Positions 9,023 through 20,034 of a stretch of 64,000 nt of DNA are shown in pieces (within the stretch, counting starts at the first letter, position 1; each line of letters starts with the position of its first letter). The notes below the pieces were generated by a model. The model searched no databases and was not told the origin of the DNA. It worked only from the letters and a program-made list of their open reading frames with translations. A program made the translations under genes and the position numbers. Source of the DNA: Moraxellaceae bacterium (GTDB lineage: Bacteria > Pseudomonadota > Gammaproteobacteria > Pseudomonadales > Moraxellaceae); NCBI GenBank assembly GCA_029237815.1, contig JAQZBP010000001.1:124001-188000 (forward strand), given 5' to 3'.

Positions 9023-9951
9023 CAGAAGTACCCCTCCATCTTTTTCTTTTCCATGGAACCCGAGGAGTCATGGTCGATGACGCGACCCTGGCGCTCGGAG
9101 GTCTTGGTCAGCAGCATTTCCTGGATGATGTCCGGCAGCGTGGCGGCCTCGGACTCCACGGCGCCGGTCAGCGGGTAGCAGCCCAGGGTGCGGAAGCGCA
9201 CGAACTTCTTCGTGATCGTCTTTTTTTCCTCATCGCTGAGATAGGTGAGGATGCGGTCGTCGTCGATCATGATCAGGGTGCCGTCGCGCTCGATCACCGG
9301 TCGCTCGGCGGCGAAGTAGAGCGGAACGATCTCGATGTTCTCGAGGAAGATGTACTGCCAGATGTCGAGCTCGGTCCAGTTCGACAGCGGGAACACGCGG
9401 ATGCTCTCGCCCTTGTCGATGCGGCTGTTGTAGATGTTCCAGAGCTCGGGGCGCTGGTTCTTGGGGTCCCAGCGGTGATTCTTGTCGCGGAAGGAGTAGA
9501 CACGCTCTTTCGCACGCGACTTTTCCTCGTCGCGGCGGGCGCCGCCAAAGGCCGCGTCGAATTTGTACTTGTTCAGCGCCTGCTTCAGGCCTTCCGTCTT
9601 CATGACGTCGGTGTGCTTGGCGGAACCGGCGGTGAAGGGATTGATGCCGGCCTTCACGCCCTCTTCGTTGATGTGCACGATGAGCTGCCAGTTGTGCTTC
9701 TTCGCCATCTCGTCGCGGAAGCGGATCATTTCCTGGAATTTCCAGGTGGTGTCCACGTGCATGAGCGGGAACGGCGGCTTGCCGGGGGCGAAGGCTTTCA
9801 GGGCCAGGTGCAGCATCACGGCGGAGTCCTTGCCGATGGAATACAGCATCACCGGGTTTTCGAACTCGGCCGCGACCTCGCGGATGATGTGGATGGATTC
9901 AGCCTCGAGCTGCTTGAGATGCGTAAGGCGCTGTTCAGTCAGGGTCACCAT
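9022..9951 (-). CDS. cysD: Sulfate adenylyltransferase subunit 2
   Basis: 309 aa. It is the catalytic subunit of ATP sulfurylase, first step of assimilatory sulfate activation in the cytoplasm. The PP-loop SIGKDS is near residues 38-43, and the conserved [15 protein letters not shown] segment near 155-169 and the [11 protein letters not shown] region near 238-248 are intact. It starts at ATG 9951 and forms a two-gene operon with cysN. The operon diverges from a LysR-type gene across a 100-bp A/T-rich intergenic region, suggesting control by that regulator. Confidence 0.96.
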   Translation of the reverse strand: MVTLTEQRLTHLKQLEAESIHIIREVAAEFENPVMLYSIGKDSAVMLHLALKAFAPGKPPFPLMHVDTTWKFQEMIRFRDEMAKKHNWQLIVHINEEGVKAGINPFTAGSAKHTDVMKTEGLKQALNKYKFDAAFGGARRDEEKSRAKERVYSFRDKNHRWDPKNQRPELWNIYNSRIDKGESIRVFPLSNWTELDIWQYIFLENIEIVPLYFAAERPVIERDGTLIMIDDDRILTYLSDEEKKTITKKFVRFRTLGCYPLTGAVESEAATLPDIIQEMLLTKTSERQGRVIDHDSSGSMEKKKMEGYF

Positions 9952-10051
9952 GGCAGACCTGTATTGCGGACGGGATTCAGGAGCGCACTCTAGGCAATTG
10001 CAGACATTTATGAAAATATTTATTTATCTCTGATTCCATAGGTTTTTATCT
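9952..10051. promoter_or_regulatory. Divergent cysD / lysR promoter region
   Basis: This 100-bp interval separates divergent cysDN and the LysR gene and is much richer in A/T than its surroundings. It holds TATTTATC/ATAAATAAATA stretches suitable for -10 elements in both directions. An interrupted dyad ATAG-N8-CTAT (10038-10053) overlaps the regulator's start codon. LysR proteins typically bind T-N11-A sites in such regions; exact sites cannot be set by eye. Confidence 0.5.
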
Positions 10052-10966
10052 ATGCACCGCCAAGCCCTGATCCGGGCGACCAACCAGCAGCTCCTGGCCT
10101 TCGAGACCACGGCCCGCCTGCTCTCCATGACCCGGGCTGCGGACGAGCTCAACACGTCCCAGCCCACGGTTTCCATCCAGCTGCGGGATCTGGCCGAGAG
10201 CGTGGGCCTGCCGCTGTTCGAGCAGCAGGGCAAGCGCCTGGCGCTGACCGAGGCCGGGCGCGAGCTGCAGGAGACCGTACGCGAGATGTTCGCCAGCTGG
10301 GGCCGCTTCGAGTCGCGCATCGCCGAGCTGCAGGGGGTCAAGCGCGGCACCCTGCGCCTGGCGGCCGTCACTACGGCGGAATACCTGCTGCCGCAGCTCC
10401 TCGGCCCCTTCTGCGATGCCTTTCCCGGTGTCGAGGTCGAGCTGGCGGTGGAGAACCGCCACACCATCCTGCAGCGCCTGGCGCAGGACCGCGACGACCT
10501 CACCGTCATCATGGTCCCGCCCGCAGACGCGCGACTGCGCGTGGTGCCCTTCGTGGACAACCCGCTGGTGGTGATCGCGGCGGCCGGGCATCGCCTGGCC
10601 GGGAAAAAATGCACGTTGAAGCAGCTCGAAGAAGAGCGCTGGCTGCTGCGCGAGGAGGGTTCGGGCGGTCGCCTCATCGTCGAGGCGCATTTCCGGAAGG
10701 AAGGCTTCGTCCCCCGCGTGGCCATGGCCCTGGGCAGCAACGAGGCCATCAAGCACGCCGTGGCAGGCGGGCTTGGCATCACGATTCTCTCGCGCCATGC
10801 GCTGGAGGGCAGCGAAGGCCTGGTGGAGCTGAAGGTGAAGGGGTTTCCGCTGGCGGGACAGTTCAGCTTCGCGATGCGCGAGGGGCGGCGCCTGTCGCCG
10901 GCCGCCGAGGCCTTCCTGCAATTTGCCGGGCGCGCCGTGGCCAAGCCCAACGGAGGCCGCCGCTAA
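10052..10966 (+). CDS. LysR-family transcriptional regulator (CbbR-like), likely controls cysDN
   Basis: 304 aa. An N-terminal winged helix-turn-helix (about residues 12-70, with MTRAADELNTSQPTVSIQLR) is followed by a periplasmic-binding-protein-like effector domain (about 95-290, starting GTLRLAAVTTAEYLLPQLL). The effector domain resembles CbbR-type regulators more than CysB. The divergent position next to cysDN suggests it controls sulfate activation, but no CysB-specific feature was seen. The regulator target is therefore inference from context. Confidence 0.85.
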   Translation: MHRQALIRATNQQLLAFETTARLLSMTRAADELNTSQPTVSIQLRDLAESVGLPLFEQQGKRLALTEAGRELQETVREMFASWGRFESRIAELQGVKRGTLRLAAVTTAEYLLPQLLGPFCDAFPGVEVELAVENRHTILQRLAQDRDDLTVIMVPPADARLRVVPFVDNPLVVIAAAGHRLAGKKCTLKQLEEERWLLREEGSGGRLIVEAHFRKEGFVPRVAMALGSNEAIKHAVAGGLGITILSRHALEGSEGLVELKVKGFPLAGQFSFAMREGRRLSPAAEAFLQFAGRAVAKPNGGRR

Positions 10967-11117
10967 CCTGTCTTGCGGATCTCGCACGCCGGCGCACAAG
11001 TTGAGCGCCCTGGCCCCCACGACTTGAGCGAGGCAGTCCGCAATCTGCCGCGCATTACACGGGCTCAGGCGGTGTTTCAAATGCCTCCCTGTGTGAGCAG
11101 CGATTCAGGGAAGCGGC

Positions 11118-11824
11118 TCAGTGCCCGAGATAGGCGGCGCGCACACGCTCGTCGGCGGCCAGCTCGGCGGCGGGCCCCGCCAGCGTGATACGCCCCGACT
11201 CCATGACATAGGCGCGCTTCGCCGCGGCAAGCGCGAGGCGCGCGTTCTGCTCGACGAGCAGGATGGCCACGCCCGCCGCGTTGATCTCGCGGATGATGCT
11301 GAATATCTTCTCGACCATGAGCGGCGCCAGGCCCATGGAAGGCTCATCGAGCAGCAACAATCGGGGCCTGCTCATCAGCGCGCGGCCGATGGCCAGCATC
11401 TGCTGCTCGCCACCGGAGAGGGTGCCGGCCAGCTGCTGTTCGCGCTCCTTCAACCGCGGAAAAAGTCCGTGGGCCTTCTCGAGGTCGGCGGCGATGCCGG
11501 GCTTGTCGTTACGGTGGAAGGCCCCCATGAGCAGGTTTTCCGCCACGGTCAGGCGGGCAAAGATGCCGCGCCCCTCCGGCACCAGCGCAAGCCCGTGCCG
11601 CACGCGGTCGTGCGCCGGCAGTGCGGCCAGGTCGCTCCCGGCATAGAGGATCTGCCCGGCCGTCGCCTGCAGCAGGCCTCCCAAGGTGTTCAGCGTCGTC
11701 GTCTTGCCGGCACCGTTGGCGCCGATCAGGGTGACGAGCTCCCCCTCCTCCACACTGAAGCCGATGCCCTTCACGGCCTGGATGCCGCCGTAGGCGACGC
11801 AGAGGTTGTCCACGCTCAGCAGGC

Positions 11825-11828
<4 letters not shown>
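11118..11828 (-). CDS. livF: Branched-chain amino-acid ABC transporter ATP-binding protein LivF
   Basis: 236 aa from the ATG at 11828, which overlaps the livG stop (ATGA); the frame is open further upstream but that part is livG sequence out of frame. Walker A GANGAGKTT is near residues 37-45, the ABC signature LSGGEQQML near 136-144 and Walker B LLLLDEPSMGL near 156-166. With LivG it energises LivHM for import of leucine/isoleucine/valine or related substrates. It is the last gene of the liv operon and converges with the lysR gene. Confidence 0.93.
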
Positions 11829-12591
<763 letters not shown>

Positions 12592-12595
<4 letters not shown>

Positions 12596-13668
12596 GCGAC
12601 CTCCTCCTCGAGCTCTTCGCGCCGGCGGCTCGACGGCCAGAGCCCGGCCGGCCGGAACAGCATGACCACGATCAGCGCCAGCCCGAACAGCAGCATGCGC
12701 AAGTTCTCCGGGTCGACGATCATGCGGCCGAAGAGTTCGCGCTGCAGCGGATTGATGATGTCGCGCAGGAACTCCGGCGTGACGGTCAGCAGCACGGCGC
12801 CGAGGATGACGCCGGGAATGTGGCCCATGCCGCCCAGCACCACCATGCACACCACCATCACCGACTCCATCAGCGTGAAGGACTCGGGGCTGACGAAGCC
12901 CTGGAAAGCGGCGAACAGGCCGCCGGCGATGCCGCCGAAGCTCGCGCCCATGGCGAAGGCCAGCAGCTTCACGTTGCGCGTGTTGATGCCCATGGCCTGC
13001 GCCGCGATCTCGTCCTCGCGGATGGCGACCCAGGCGCGGCCGATGCGCGAGTCCTCGAGGCGCAGGCAGACGAACACGGTCAGCAGTGCCAGCGCCAGGA
13101 ACAGGTAGTAATAGGCGTAGTCGCCGGAAAAGCGCGTACCGAACAGCGTGAAGCCACTTTCCAGGCGGTAGCCAAACAGCGAAATGCCGTCGATCAGGTT
13201 GATGCCCTGCGGCCCGTTGGTAAGGTTCACCGGGCGATCGAGGTTGTTCATGAAGAGGCGCACGATCTCGCCGAAGCCCAGGGTGACGATGGCGAGGTAA
13301 TCGCCGCGCAGGCGCAGGGTTGGCGCTCCCAGCGTGGCGCCGGCCACGCAGGCCAGCGCCGCGCCCAGGGGCAGGATGATCCAGGCCGACAGGTGCAGAT
13401 CGAAGTGCGGCGACGCGAGGATGGCGAAGAGATAGGCGCCCACCGCATAAAAGGCGATATAGCCGAGGTCGAGCAGGCCGGCGTAGCCGACCACGATGTT
13501 GAGACCCAGCGCCAGCATGGCGTAGAGCAGCACGAAGTCGAGGATGCGCACCCAGGAGTTGCCGAAGGCGCCGCCCATCACGAAAGGCGCGATGAGCAGC
13601 GCCAGCGCGAAGGCGACATAACCGATCCAGACCCTGCCGGGCGTCTTGCCCATGAGCGCTCCCATCAC
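12592..13668 (-). CDS. livM: Branched-chain amino-acid ABC transporter permease LivM
   Basis: 358 aa from a GTG at 13668 (GTGA overlap with the livH stop); an ATG one codon later at 13665 is equally possible. It has eight or more hydrophobic helices and the BPD_transp_2 core with GYAGLLDLGYIAFYAVGAY near residues 63-81, a hallmark of LivM. A charged cytoplasmic coupling segment RIGRAWVAIREDEIAAQAMGI lies near residue 211. It forms the membrane channel with LivH. Confidence 0.93.
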
Positions 13669-14594
13669 GGCCGCTCCGCCACGCGTTCGCCCATCAGGCC
13701 GGACGGCCGGAAGACCAGCACCAGGATCAGCACCATGAAGGCGAACACGTCCTGGTATTGCGAGCCCAGCACGCCGCCGGTGAGGTCGCCGATATAGCCC
13801 GCACCCAGCGACTCGATGATGCCGAGCAGCAGCCCGCCGATGACCGCGCCGGCCAGGTTGCCGATGCCACCCAGCACCGCCGCGGAAAACGCCTTCAGGC
13901 CGAGCAGGAAGCCCATGTAGGAATGCGCCTGGCCATAGTTGGCCGAGACCATGACGCCGGCCACCGCACCCAGGCAGGAGCCGATGATGAAGGTCATGGA
14001 GATGACGTGGTTCACGTTCACGCCCATGAGCTGCGCCACCTGCGGGCTCTGCGACGTGGCGCGCATGGCGCGGCCGAGCTTGGTGCGGTTCACCAGCAGC
14101 ATGAGCCCGCCCATGATCGCCGCCGCCAGCACGATGATGAGCACCTGAAGCGTGGTGATGGAGGCGCCCATGAACTGGTGCGGCGTCGCCTCCAGCACGG
14201 CCGGAAAAGCCACGTACTGACGACCCCAGATCATCATGGCCAGGTTCTGCAGCACGATGGACACGCCGATCGCGGTAATCAGCGGCGCCAGGCGTGGCGC
14301 GTGGCGCAGCGGCCGGTAGGCGACACGCTCCACGGTGAAGCCGAGCAGTGCGCAGAGCGGCACCGCCATGAGCAGGCTGACGGCCACCAGCACGAGGCCC
14401 GGCAGATCGACACCGGCGCCGACCAGCAGGTTGAGGCAGGTGATGGTGATCATCGCCCCGATCATCACGATCTCGCCGTGCGCGAAATTGATGAGGCCGA
14501 GGATGCCGTACACCATCGTGTAGCCGAGCGCGATCAGGGCATAGATGCTGCCCAGGATCAGGCCATTGATGAGTTGCTGAACCAGAATGTCCAA
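13665..14594 (-). CDS. livH: Branched-chain amino-acid ABC transporter permease LivH
   Basis: 309 aa, with multiple membrane helices and the LivH signatures LGLINFAHGEIVMIGA near residues 33-48 and LGRAMRATSQSPQVAQLMGV near 172-191. It is the second membrane subunit. It starts 171 bp after livK, beyond an intrinsic terminator, and is tightly joined to livM. Expression relative to livK is therefore probably reduced by partial termination. Confidence 0.93.
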   Translation of the reverse strand: MDILVQQLINGLILGSIYALIALGYTMVYGILGLINFAHGEIVMIGAMITITCLNLLVGAGVDLPGLVLVAVSLLMAVPLCALLGFTVERVAYRPLRHAPRLAPLITAIGVSIVLQNLAMMIWGRQYVAFPAVLEATPHQFMGASITTLQVLIIVLAAAIMGGLMLLVNRTKLGRAMRATSQSPQVAQLMGVNVNHVISMTFIIGSCLGAVAGVMVSANYGQAHSYMGFLLGLKAFSAAVLGGIGNLAGAVIGGLLLGIIESLGAGYIGDLTGGVLGSQYQDVFAFMVLILVLVFRPSGLMGERVAERP

Positions 14595-14725
14595 AGGCGA
14601 CGTCCTGTACGGAAGGCGGTGGCCGGGAGGGCCCCGGCGAATCGGCGAAGGTTACGCAGGATTCATGCCCGACTCAACGTGCGTCCGGTACGGCCGGCCC
14701 CGGCAAATACCGCTCTCGCCAATGA

Positions 14726-14750
14726 AAAAGGCCCGCGTTTGCGGGCCTTT
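14726..14750 (-). terminator. Intrinsic terminator/attenuator between livK and livH
   Basis: On the minus strand a perfect AAGGCCCGC/GCGGGCCTT stem with a 4-nt AAAC loop is followed by five T residues. It lies 15 bases after the livK stop and before livHMGF. Such an internal terminator lets the abundant binding protein be made in excess over the membrane complex. Confidence 0.85.
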
Positions 14751-14765
14751 GGGGAAGAGTCGGGA

Positions 14766-15983
14766 TTACTTGGCCACGGCCGGCGCGGCAGGCACCGTGG
14801 ACGGCACTGGCGCCACCACCGGCGCACCGCCGAGGGTGCGCAGCACCTTCCATTCGCCGCCTTCCACACGGTAGACGGTGATGGCGCCACCCGTGAGGTC
14901 GCCCTTGGCATCGAAGCCGATGCGGGCGGTCACGCCGTCGTGGTTGGTCTTCGCCAGTTCCGGCTGGTAGCGGGCGGGCTCGATGGAGCCGGCCCGCTTC
15001 ATGGCCTCGGCGATCACCATCATGGCGTCGTAGCAGTAGGGCGCGTAGAGCTGGATTACCCCGTACTTCGCTTCGAACTTCTGCTTGAACTCGCTGCCGT
15101 GCGGCATGGACTCCAGCGGCACACCGGGCAGCGAGGCGGTCACGCCCTCGGCGGCGGGGCCGGCCAGTTTCATGAACTCGGCGGTGTGGATGCCATCGCC
15201 ACCGAGGAACTTCGCGGTCAGGCCCAGCGTCTTCATCTGGCGGGCCATGGGCGCGCCCTGCCCGTCCATGCCGCCGAAGAACACGAGGTCCGGCGCCGTG
15301 CCCTTGATCTTGGTGAGGATGGCGGTGAAGTCGGAGGCCTTGTCGTTGGTGAATTCGCGCACGATGACCGTGCCGCCATTGGCCTTCACGGCCTTTTCGA
15401 ACTCGTCGGCGAGGCCCTGCCCGTAGGCGGTGCGGTCGTCGATGATGGCGATCTTCTTCGCCGCCATGTCCTTCACGGCGAACTCGCCGAGGGCCAGCCC
15501 CTGCTGCACGTCGTTTGCCATCACGCGGAAGGCGCCCTTGTAGCCCTGCTGGGTGTACTTGGGATTGGTGGCCGAGGGCGAGACCTCGACGATGCCGGCA
15601 TCGTTGTATATGCGCGAGGCGGGAATGGTGGTACCGGAGTTCAGGTGGCCGATGACCACGTGCACGCCGTCGTCGACGAATTTCTTGGCCACCGTGGTGG
15701 CGATGCGCGGGTCGGCCTGGTCGTCTTCGCTCATGAGCTGGAAGGTGACCTTCTTGCCGCCGACCTCGAAGCCGCGGGCGTTGAGCTCGTCGATGGCGAG
15801 GCGGACGCCGTTTTCGTTGTCCTTGCCGAGATGGGCCTGCGGACCGGTCAGCGGCGCGGCGTGGCCGACCTTCACGATCAGGGAGCCATCGGCGGCGGTG
15901 GCGGCGTCCTTGCTCTCGTTCTTGCTGCAGGCCGCGAGGCCCATGGCGGCGGCCAGCGTGGCCAGGGTGAGGAGCTTCTTCAT
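14766..15983 (-). CDS. livK: Branched-chain amino-acid ABC transporter substrate-binding lipoprotein LivK-like
   Basis: 405 aa. The signal peptide ends in a LAAC lipobox (Cys19), so it is probably a membrane-anchored lipoprotein. The Peripla_BP_6 fold begins with VKVGHAAPLTGPQAHLGKDN near residue 38 and includes SPSATNPKYTQQG near 136. A proline/alanine-rich tail (about 388-405) is an unusual addition. It is first in the liv operon. The ligand could be a branched-chain amino acid, another amino acid or an aromatic/amide compound; the sequence alone does not decide. Confidence 0.9.
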   Translation of the reverse strand: MKKLLTLATLAAAMGLAACSKNESKDAATAADGSLIVKVGHAAPLTGPQAHLGKDNENGVRLAIDELNARGFEVGGKKVTFQLMSEDDQADPRIATTVAKKFVDDGVHVVIGHLNSGTTIPASRIYNDAGIVEVSPSATNPKYTQQGYKGAFRVMANDVQQGLALGEFAVKDMAAKKIAIIDDRTAYGQGLADEFEKAVKANGGTVIVREFTNDKASDFTAILTKIKGTAPDLVFFGGMDGQGAPMARQMKTLGLTAKFLGGDGIHTAEFMKLAGPAAEGVTASLPGVPLESMPHGSEFKQKFEAKYGVIQLYAPYCYDAMMVIAEAMKRAGSIEPARYQPELAKTNHDGVTARIGFDAKGDLTGGAITVYRVEGGEWKVLRTLGGAPVVAPVPSTVPAAPAVAK

Positions 15984-16009
15984 GGGGGTCCCTGCAATGG
16001 TCCTGGTGA

Positions 16010-17266
<1,257 letters not shown>

Positions 17267-17289
17267 ACGGCGCCACCTGCACACCGAAA

Positions 17290-17345
17290 GTCGGGCTTTG
17301 GCCCGACACCCAACGCAACCCGTCGGGCCAACGCCCGACCCACGG
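17290..17345. repeat. REP-like palindromic element (GTCGGGC type), two units
   Basis: Two consecutive inverted repeats, GTCGGGC-TTTG-GCCCGAC (17290-17307) and GTCGGGC-CAAC-GCCCGAC (17322-17339), fill the dapE-rlmA gap and are followed by a CCACGGTGG dyad. The same palindrome, again with a neighbouring ACGGTGG, occurs at 31101-31150. Copies in unrelated intergenic gaps suggest a dispersed REP family. Confidence 0.75.
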
Positions 17346-17375
17346 TGGCCGGCTGAGGCCCGTCATGGGACATCG

Positions 17376-18188
17376 ATGATCCGCACGCTGCGCTGCCCGC
17401 TCTGCCATGAGGCGCTGTCGCTCGACGACCGCGCGGCGTGCTGTCCGCGCGGCCACAGCTTCGACCGGGCGCGCGAAGGCTATTTCAACCTGCTGCCGGT
17501 GCAGAACAAGAACAGCCTTGACCCCGGCGATGACGCCGACATGGTCACGGCCCGCCGCGCCTTCCTGGAAGCCGGCTACTACGCGCCCTTCCGCGACACG
17601 CTCACAGGACTGGTGTCGGTGCTGCGCCCGGGCCACCTCGTCGACAGCGGCTGCGGCGAAGGCTGGTACACGGAGGCTCTCGCCCGCAGCGCGCAGGCGA
17701 CCACGGCCTTCGACATCAGCAAGAGCGCGATGCGGCGCGCGGCAAAACGCACCGCCGCCGTCACCTGGCTGGTGGCTAGCAGCAACGACATTCCCCTTCC
17801 CGATCACTGCGCGGATGCATTGCTGGCCATCTTCAGCCCTCTGGCGGCCGCCGAGGCCGCGCGCGTGCTGATGCCCGGTGGCGCGCTGCTGGTGGCGGCG
17901 CCCGGACCGCAGCATCTGTGGGAGTTGCGCGAGGCGCTGTATGAGGCGGTGCGGCCGCACCAGGCGGAGAAATGGCAGGAGGAACTACAGCCGCAGTTCC
18001 TGTTGCACAGCGAAGCGCGGGTGCAGTTCGAGATCAACCTGGCGGACAACGCCGCCGTGAACCAGCTGCTCAAGATGACGCCGCATTACTGGCGCGCCGC
18101 GCGCGAGCGCCGCACCCGGGTGGAGGGCCTGCCGTCGCTGGTGACGCAGGCGGATTTCCGCATCCTGCAGTTCCGCCGCGCGTCCTGA
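17376..18188 (+). CDS. rlmA: 23S rRNA (guanine) methyltransferase RlmA-like
   Basis: 270 aa from ATG 17376; earlier in-frame codons come from the REP-like repeat. An N-terminal zinc site is formed by CPLC (residues 7-10) and CCPRGH (near 22-27) followed by SFDRAREGYFNLLP. The Rossmann SAM-binding fold starts with LVDSGCGEGWYT near residue 88. The family methylates the N1 of a guanine in 23S rRNA helix 35. Length and zinc motif match RlmA(I) (RrmA). The organism-specific target base (G745 or G748) cannot be told. Confidence 0.88.
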   Translation: MIRTLRCPLCHEALSLDDRAACCPRGHSFDRAREGYFNLLPVQNKNSLDPGDDADMVTARRAFLEAGYYAPFRDTLTGLVSVLRPGHLVDSGCGEGWYTEALARSAQATTAFDISKSAMRRAAKRTAAVTWLVASSNDIPLPDHCADALLAIFSPLAAAEAARVLMPGGALLVAAPGPQHLWELREALYEAVRPHQAEKWQEELQPQFLLHSEARVQFEINLADNAAVNQLLKMTPHYWRAARERRTRVEGLPSLVTQADFRILQFRRAS

Positions 18189-18198
18189 GCCCCAACGT

Positions 18199-18227
18199 CC
18201 GCGCCTGGAGCCGTCGCTCAGGCGCGG
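18199..18227. other. Hairpin between convergent genes
   Basis: A perfect 9-bp inverted repeat CCGCGCCTG/CAGGCGCGG with an 11-nt loop sits in the gap between convergent rlmA and the DUF2058 gene. There is no T run on either strand, so it may reduce read-through but is not a standard intrinsic terminator. Confidence 0.4.
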
Positions 18228-18255
18228 CGGCTGCCCGCCGCGCTCCCGATTCCGC

Positions 18256-18777
18256 TCACCACATCAAATCGTCGGGAACCTGGTAAGCCGCGTAAGGGTC
18301 GTCCGCATCGATTTCCGTGCCGGCCTTGCGATTATTGAGGAGCACCACCGCCGCCGTGTCGCGCTGACGGATCTTTTCCGCCACCACCGTCGGCACGAGC
18401 TCGTAGCCGTCGCCCAGGCGCACGATGGCCACCTGGCCGTTGGCCAGCTGCGTTTGCTGCGCCGCGGTCACGTAAAGTTTCTTGACCTTCTTTTCGTCCG
18501 TGAACTGATAGGAGACATCGCCGCCGGCGCGCGCGATGCGATGCCCTTCGATCAGCTGGCGGATCTGCGCGGCCACGGCGCGCTTCTCCTTTTCCTCCTG
18601 CTGCGCGCGATTGAGGGCGCGATCGCGCTCGGCTTTCTCCGCCGTCGCCTTTTCCGCCAGCTGCTGCGCGGACTCGGCGTTCGGATCCTTCGCCTGCTGG
18701 CGCTTTTCGTGCTCGGCCTTGCGTGCCTTCCTGGCATCGGCCAGGCCGGCCTTCATCAACTGGTCTTTCAGGGACAT
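18256..18777 (-). CDS. DUF2058 family protein (YaiL-like)
   Basis: 173 aa. The first 90 residues are a highly charged Lys/Glu/Ala-rich coiled-coil beginning MSLKDQLMKAGLAD, the DUF2058 hallmark. A small C-terminal domain starts at YQFTDEKKVKKLYVTA. E. coli YaiL is annotated as a nucleoprotein or polynucleotide-associated enzyme, but its activity is not established. It follows the CvfB-like gene on the same strand, so the two may be co-transcribed. Confidence 0.85.
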   Translation of the reverse strand: MSLKDQLMKAGLADARKARKAEHEKRQQAKDPNAESAQQLAEKATAEKAERDRALNRAQQEEKEKRAVAAQIRQLIEGHRIARAGGDVSYQFTDEKKVKKLYVTAAQQTQLANGQVAIVRLGDGYELVPTVVAEKIRQRDTAAVVLLNNRKAGTEIDADDPYAAYQVPDDLMW

Positions 18778-18810
18778 GCCGCGCTCACCTCGACGGAAAG
18801 AGGGAAGAAA

Positions 18811-19662
18811 TCATTTCACCAGCCGGATGCCACCGGCCTCGATGACGATGCGGTGCGCCTTGAAAAGGCTACCGATCGCCTGCTTGAACACTTTCTTGCT
18901 GACGCCGAAGAGCGTGTAGATCGCCTCTGGCGGCGTCTTGTCGCCCACCGCCATGAAGCCGCCCTCCGCCTGCAGGCGATCGAGAATCTTCTGTGCCGCA
19001 GGATCGATACGCGCCGGGCCGGGCGGCACCAGCGCGATATTCAGGCGCCGGTCGGCGCGCAATGTCTTGATCCAGCCGTCATGGCGCGTGCCGGCCTTCA
19101 CCTTGCCGAACACCTCACTGGCGTGCAGCAGGCCCCAGTAGCGGTTGTTCACCACCACGCGCCAGCCGAGATCGGTGCGGTTGGAAATGACGACGCCGAC
19201 CTTGTCGCCCTCGTTGAAGCCGCCGGCCTCTTTCGCCAGGAAATCATCGAGGCGCGCCGAGGCGGCCACGCGGCCGGTGTCGTCCTGGAACACCATCACC
19301 AGCAGGTACTGCCCGGGCTCCAGGTTCAGCTTCAATTCACGCGGGATCTCGTTGTACGGCAGCAGCAGGTCCTTGGGCAGGCCCCAGTCCAGGAACACGC
19401 CGGCGTCGTTGGTGGCCACGATGCAGAGTGACGCCACCTCGCCCACCTGCGCCTTCGGCCGCTGCAGCGTGGCGACAGGCCGGTCCTCGCTGTCGTGGTA
19501 GACGAACGCCTCGAGCTCATCGCCGGCCTTGCAGCCCTCGGGCACCTGCCGCCCGGGCAGCAGCACCTCGAGGCCATCTCTCTCGCCCGGCTCGCCGAGG
19601 AAAGCGCCAGGACCGGTAATGCGCTGCACGCGCAGGGTATTGAAGCTGCCGAAGAGAATCAT
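18811..19662 (-). CDS. CvfB/YitL-family S1-like RNA-binding protein
   Basis: 283 aa. It has an N-terminal beta-barrel and two central S1-like domains (about residues 70-130, with GVFLDWGLPKDLLLPY, and about 150-215, with NNRYWGLLHASEVF). The C-terminal winged-helix (about 230-283) contains LFGVSKKVFKQAIGSLFK. This arrangement is that of CvfB, an RNA-binding regulator in Gram-positive bacteria whose gammaproteobacterial role is not well known. The gene borders the tRNA-Arg element. Confidence 0.85.
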   Translation of the reverse strand: MILFGSFNTLRVQRITGPGAFLGEPGERDGLEVLLPGRQVPEGCKAGDELEAFVYHDSEDRPVATLQRPKAQVGEVASLCIVATNDAGVFLDWGLPKDLLLPYNEIPRELKLNLEPGQYLLVMVFQDDTGRVAASARLDDFLAKEAGGFNEGDKVGVVISNRTDLGWRVVVNNRYWGLLHASEVFGKVKAGTRHDGWIKTLRADRRLNIALVPPGPARIDPAAQKILDRLQAEGGFMAVGDKTPPEAIYTLFGVSKKVFKQAIGSLFKAHRIVIEAGGIRLVK

Positions 19663-19807
19663 GACGGGAAAAGCACCTGGGAGCTGAACGGGGAACAGCG
19701 CGCAGAGTATACCGGGCGGATCCGCAAACCGACGCCCCTCCGGAGGCCGGAAGGCAGCGATTGAGATCGACTGGAGGCGAAAACGAAGATAAACGAGGCA
19801 GGAGAAA

Positions 19808-19857
19808 TGGCGCCCACGAGACGATTCGAACGTCCGACCTGCCCCTTAGGAGGGAGC
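19808..19857 (-). pseudogene. Displaced 3' half of a tRNA-Arg(CCU): attL of the mobile element
   Basis: The minus-strand sequence matches the 3' half of tRNA-Arg: anticodon arm CTCCTAA, a complete T-arm (GGACG-TTCGAAT-CGTCT), the acceptor 3' strand CGTGGGC, and GCCA. There is no 5' half. It shares the 17-bp core 19838-19854 exactly with the intact tRNA (22239-22255). Its T-stem differs by compensated changes, so it is a real tRNA remnant. This is the layout left when an element integrates into the anticodon arm and replaces the 3' half. Confidence 0.88.
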
Positions 19858-19993
19858 CGGAATGCGCAATTTTAGTGCATGAAATTTACATAGAAAACAA
19901 CGGCTTGCGGGAAAGTTTCCGCTCACAAACTTCATTCCTGCCACACTTCTCACCTTAATTAAAATCAACCACTTATGAGTGGGCGCTTTTTAT

Positions 19994-20014
19994 CAGTGTG
20001 GCAAAAGTGTGGCA
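19994..20014 (+). repeat. Left arm-type repeat of the element
   Basis: CAGTGTGGCAAAAGTGTGGCA, a tandem of two GTGTGGCA units spaced by AAAA. It is identical and in the same orientation as 22139-22159. An inverted TGCCACA lies nearby at 19939-19945. Position about 140 bp from the attL core fits integrase arm-binding sites. Confidence 0.8.
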
Positions 20015-20034
20015 GCGACTTTATTTCGTGAGGC

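Noticed and set aside
12596-12850. 85-codon N-terminal extension of livG
   Set aside because: Antisense-independent shadow of the livM 3' end in another frame; the 12595 ATG has the ATGA overlap and conserved start.
19761-19958. 65-codon plus-strand frame over attL
   Set aside because: Runs through the tRNA remnant and the non-coding left end; a chance frame.
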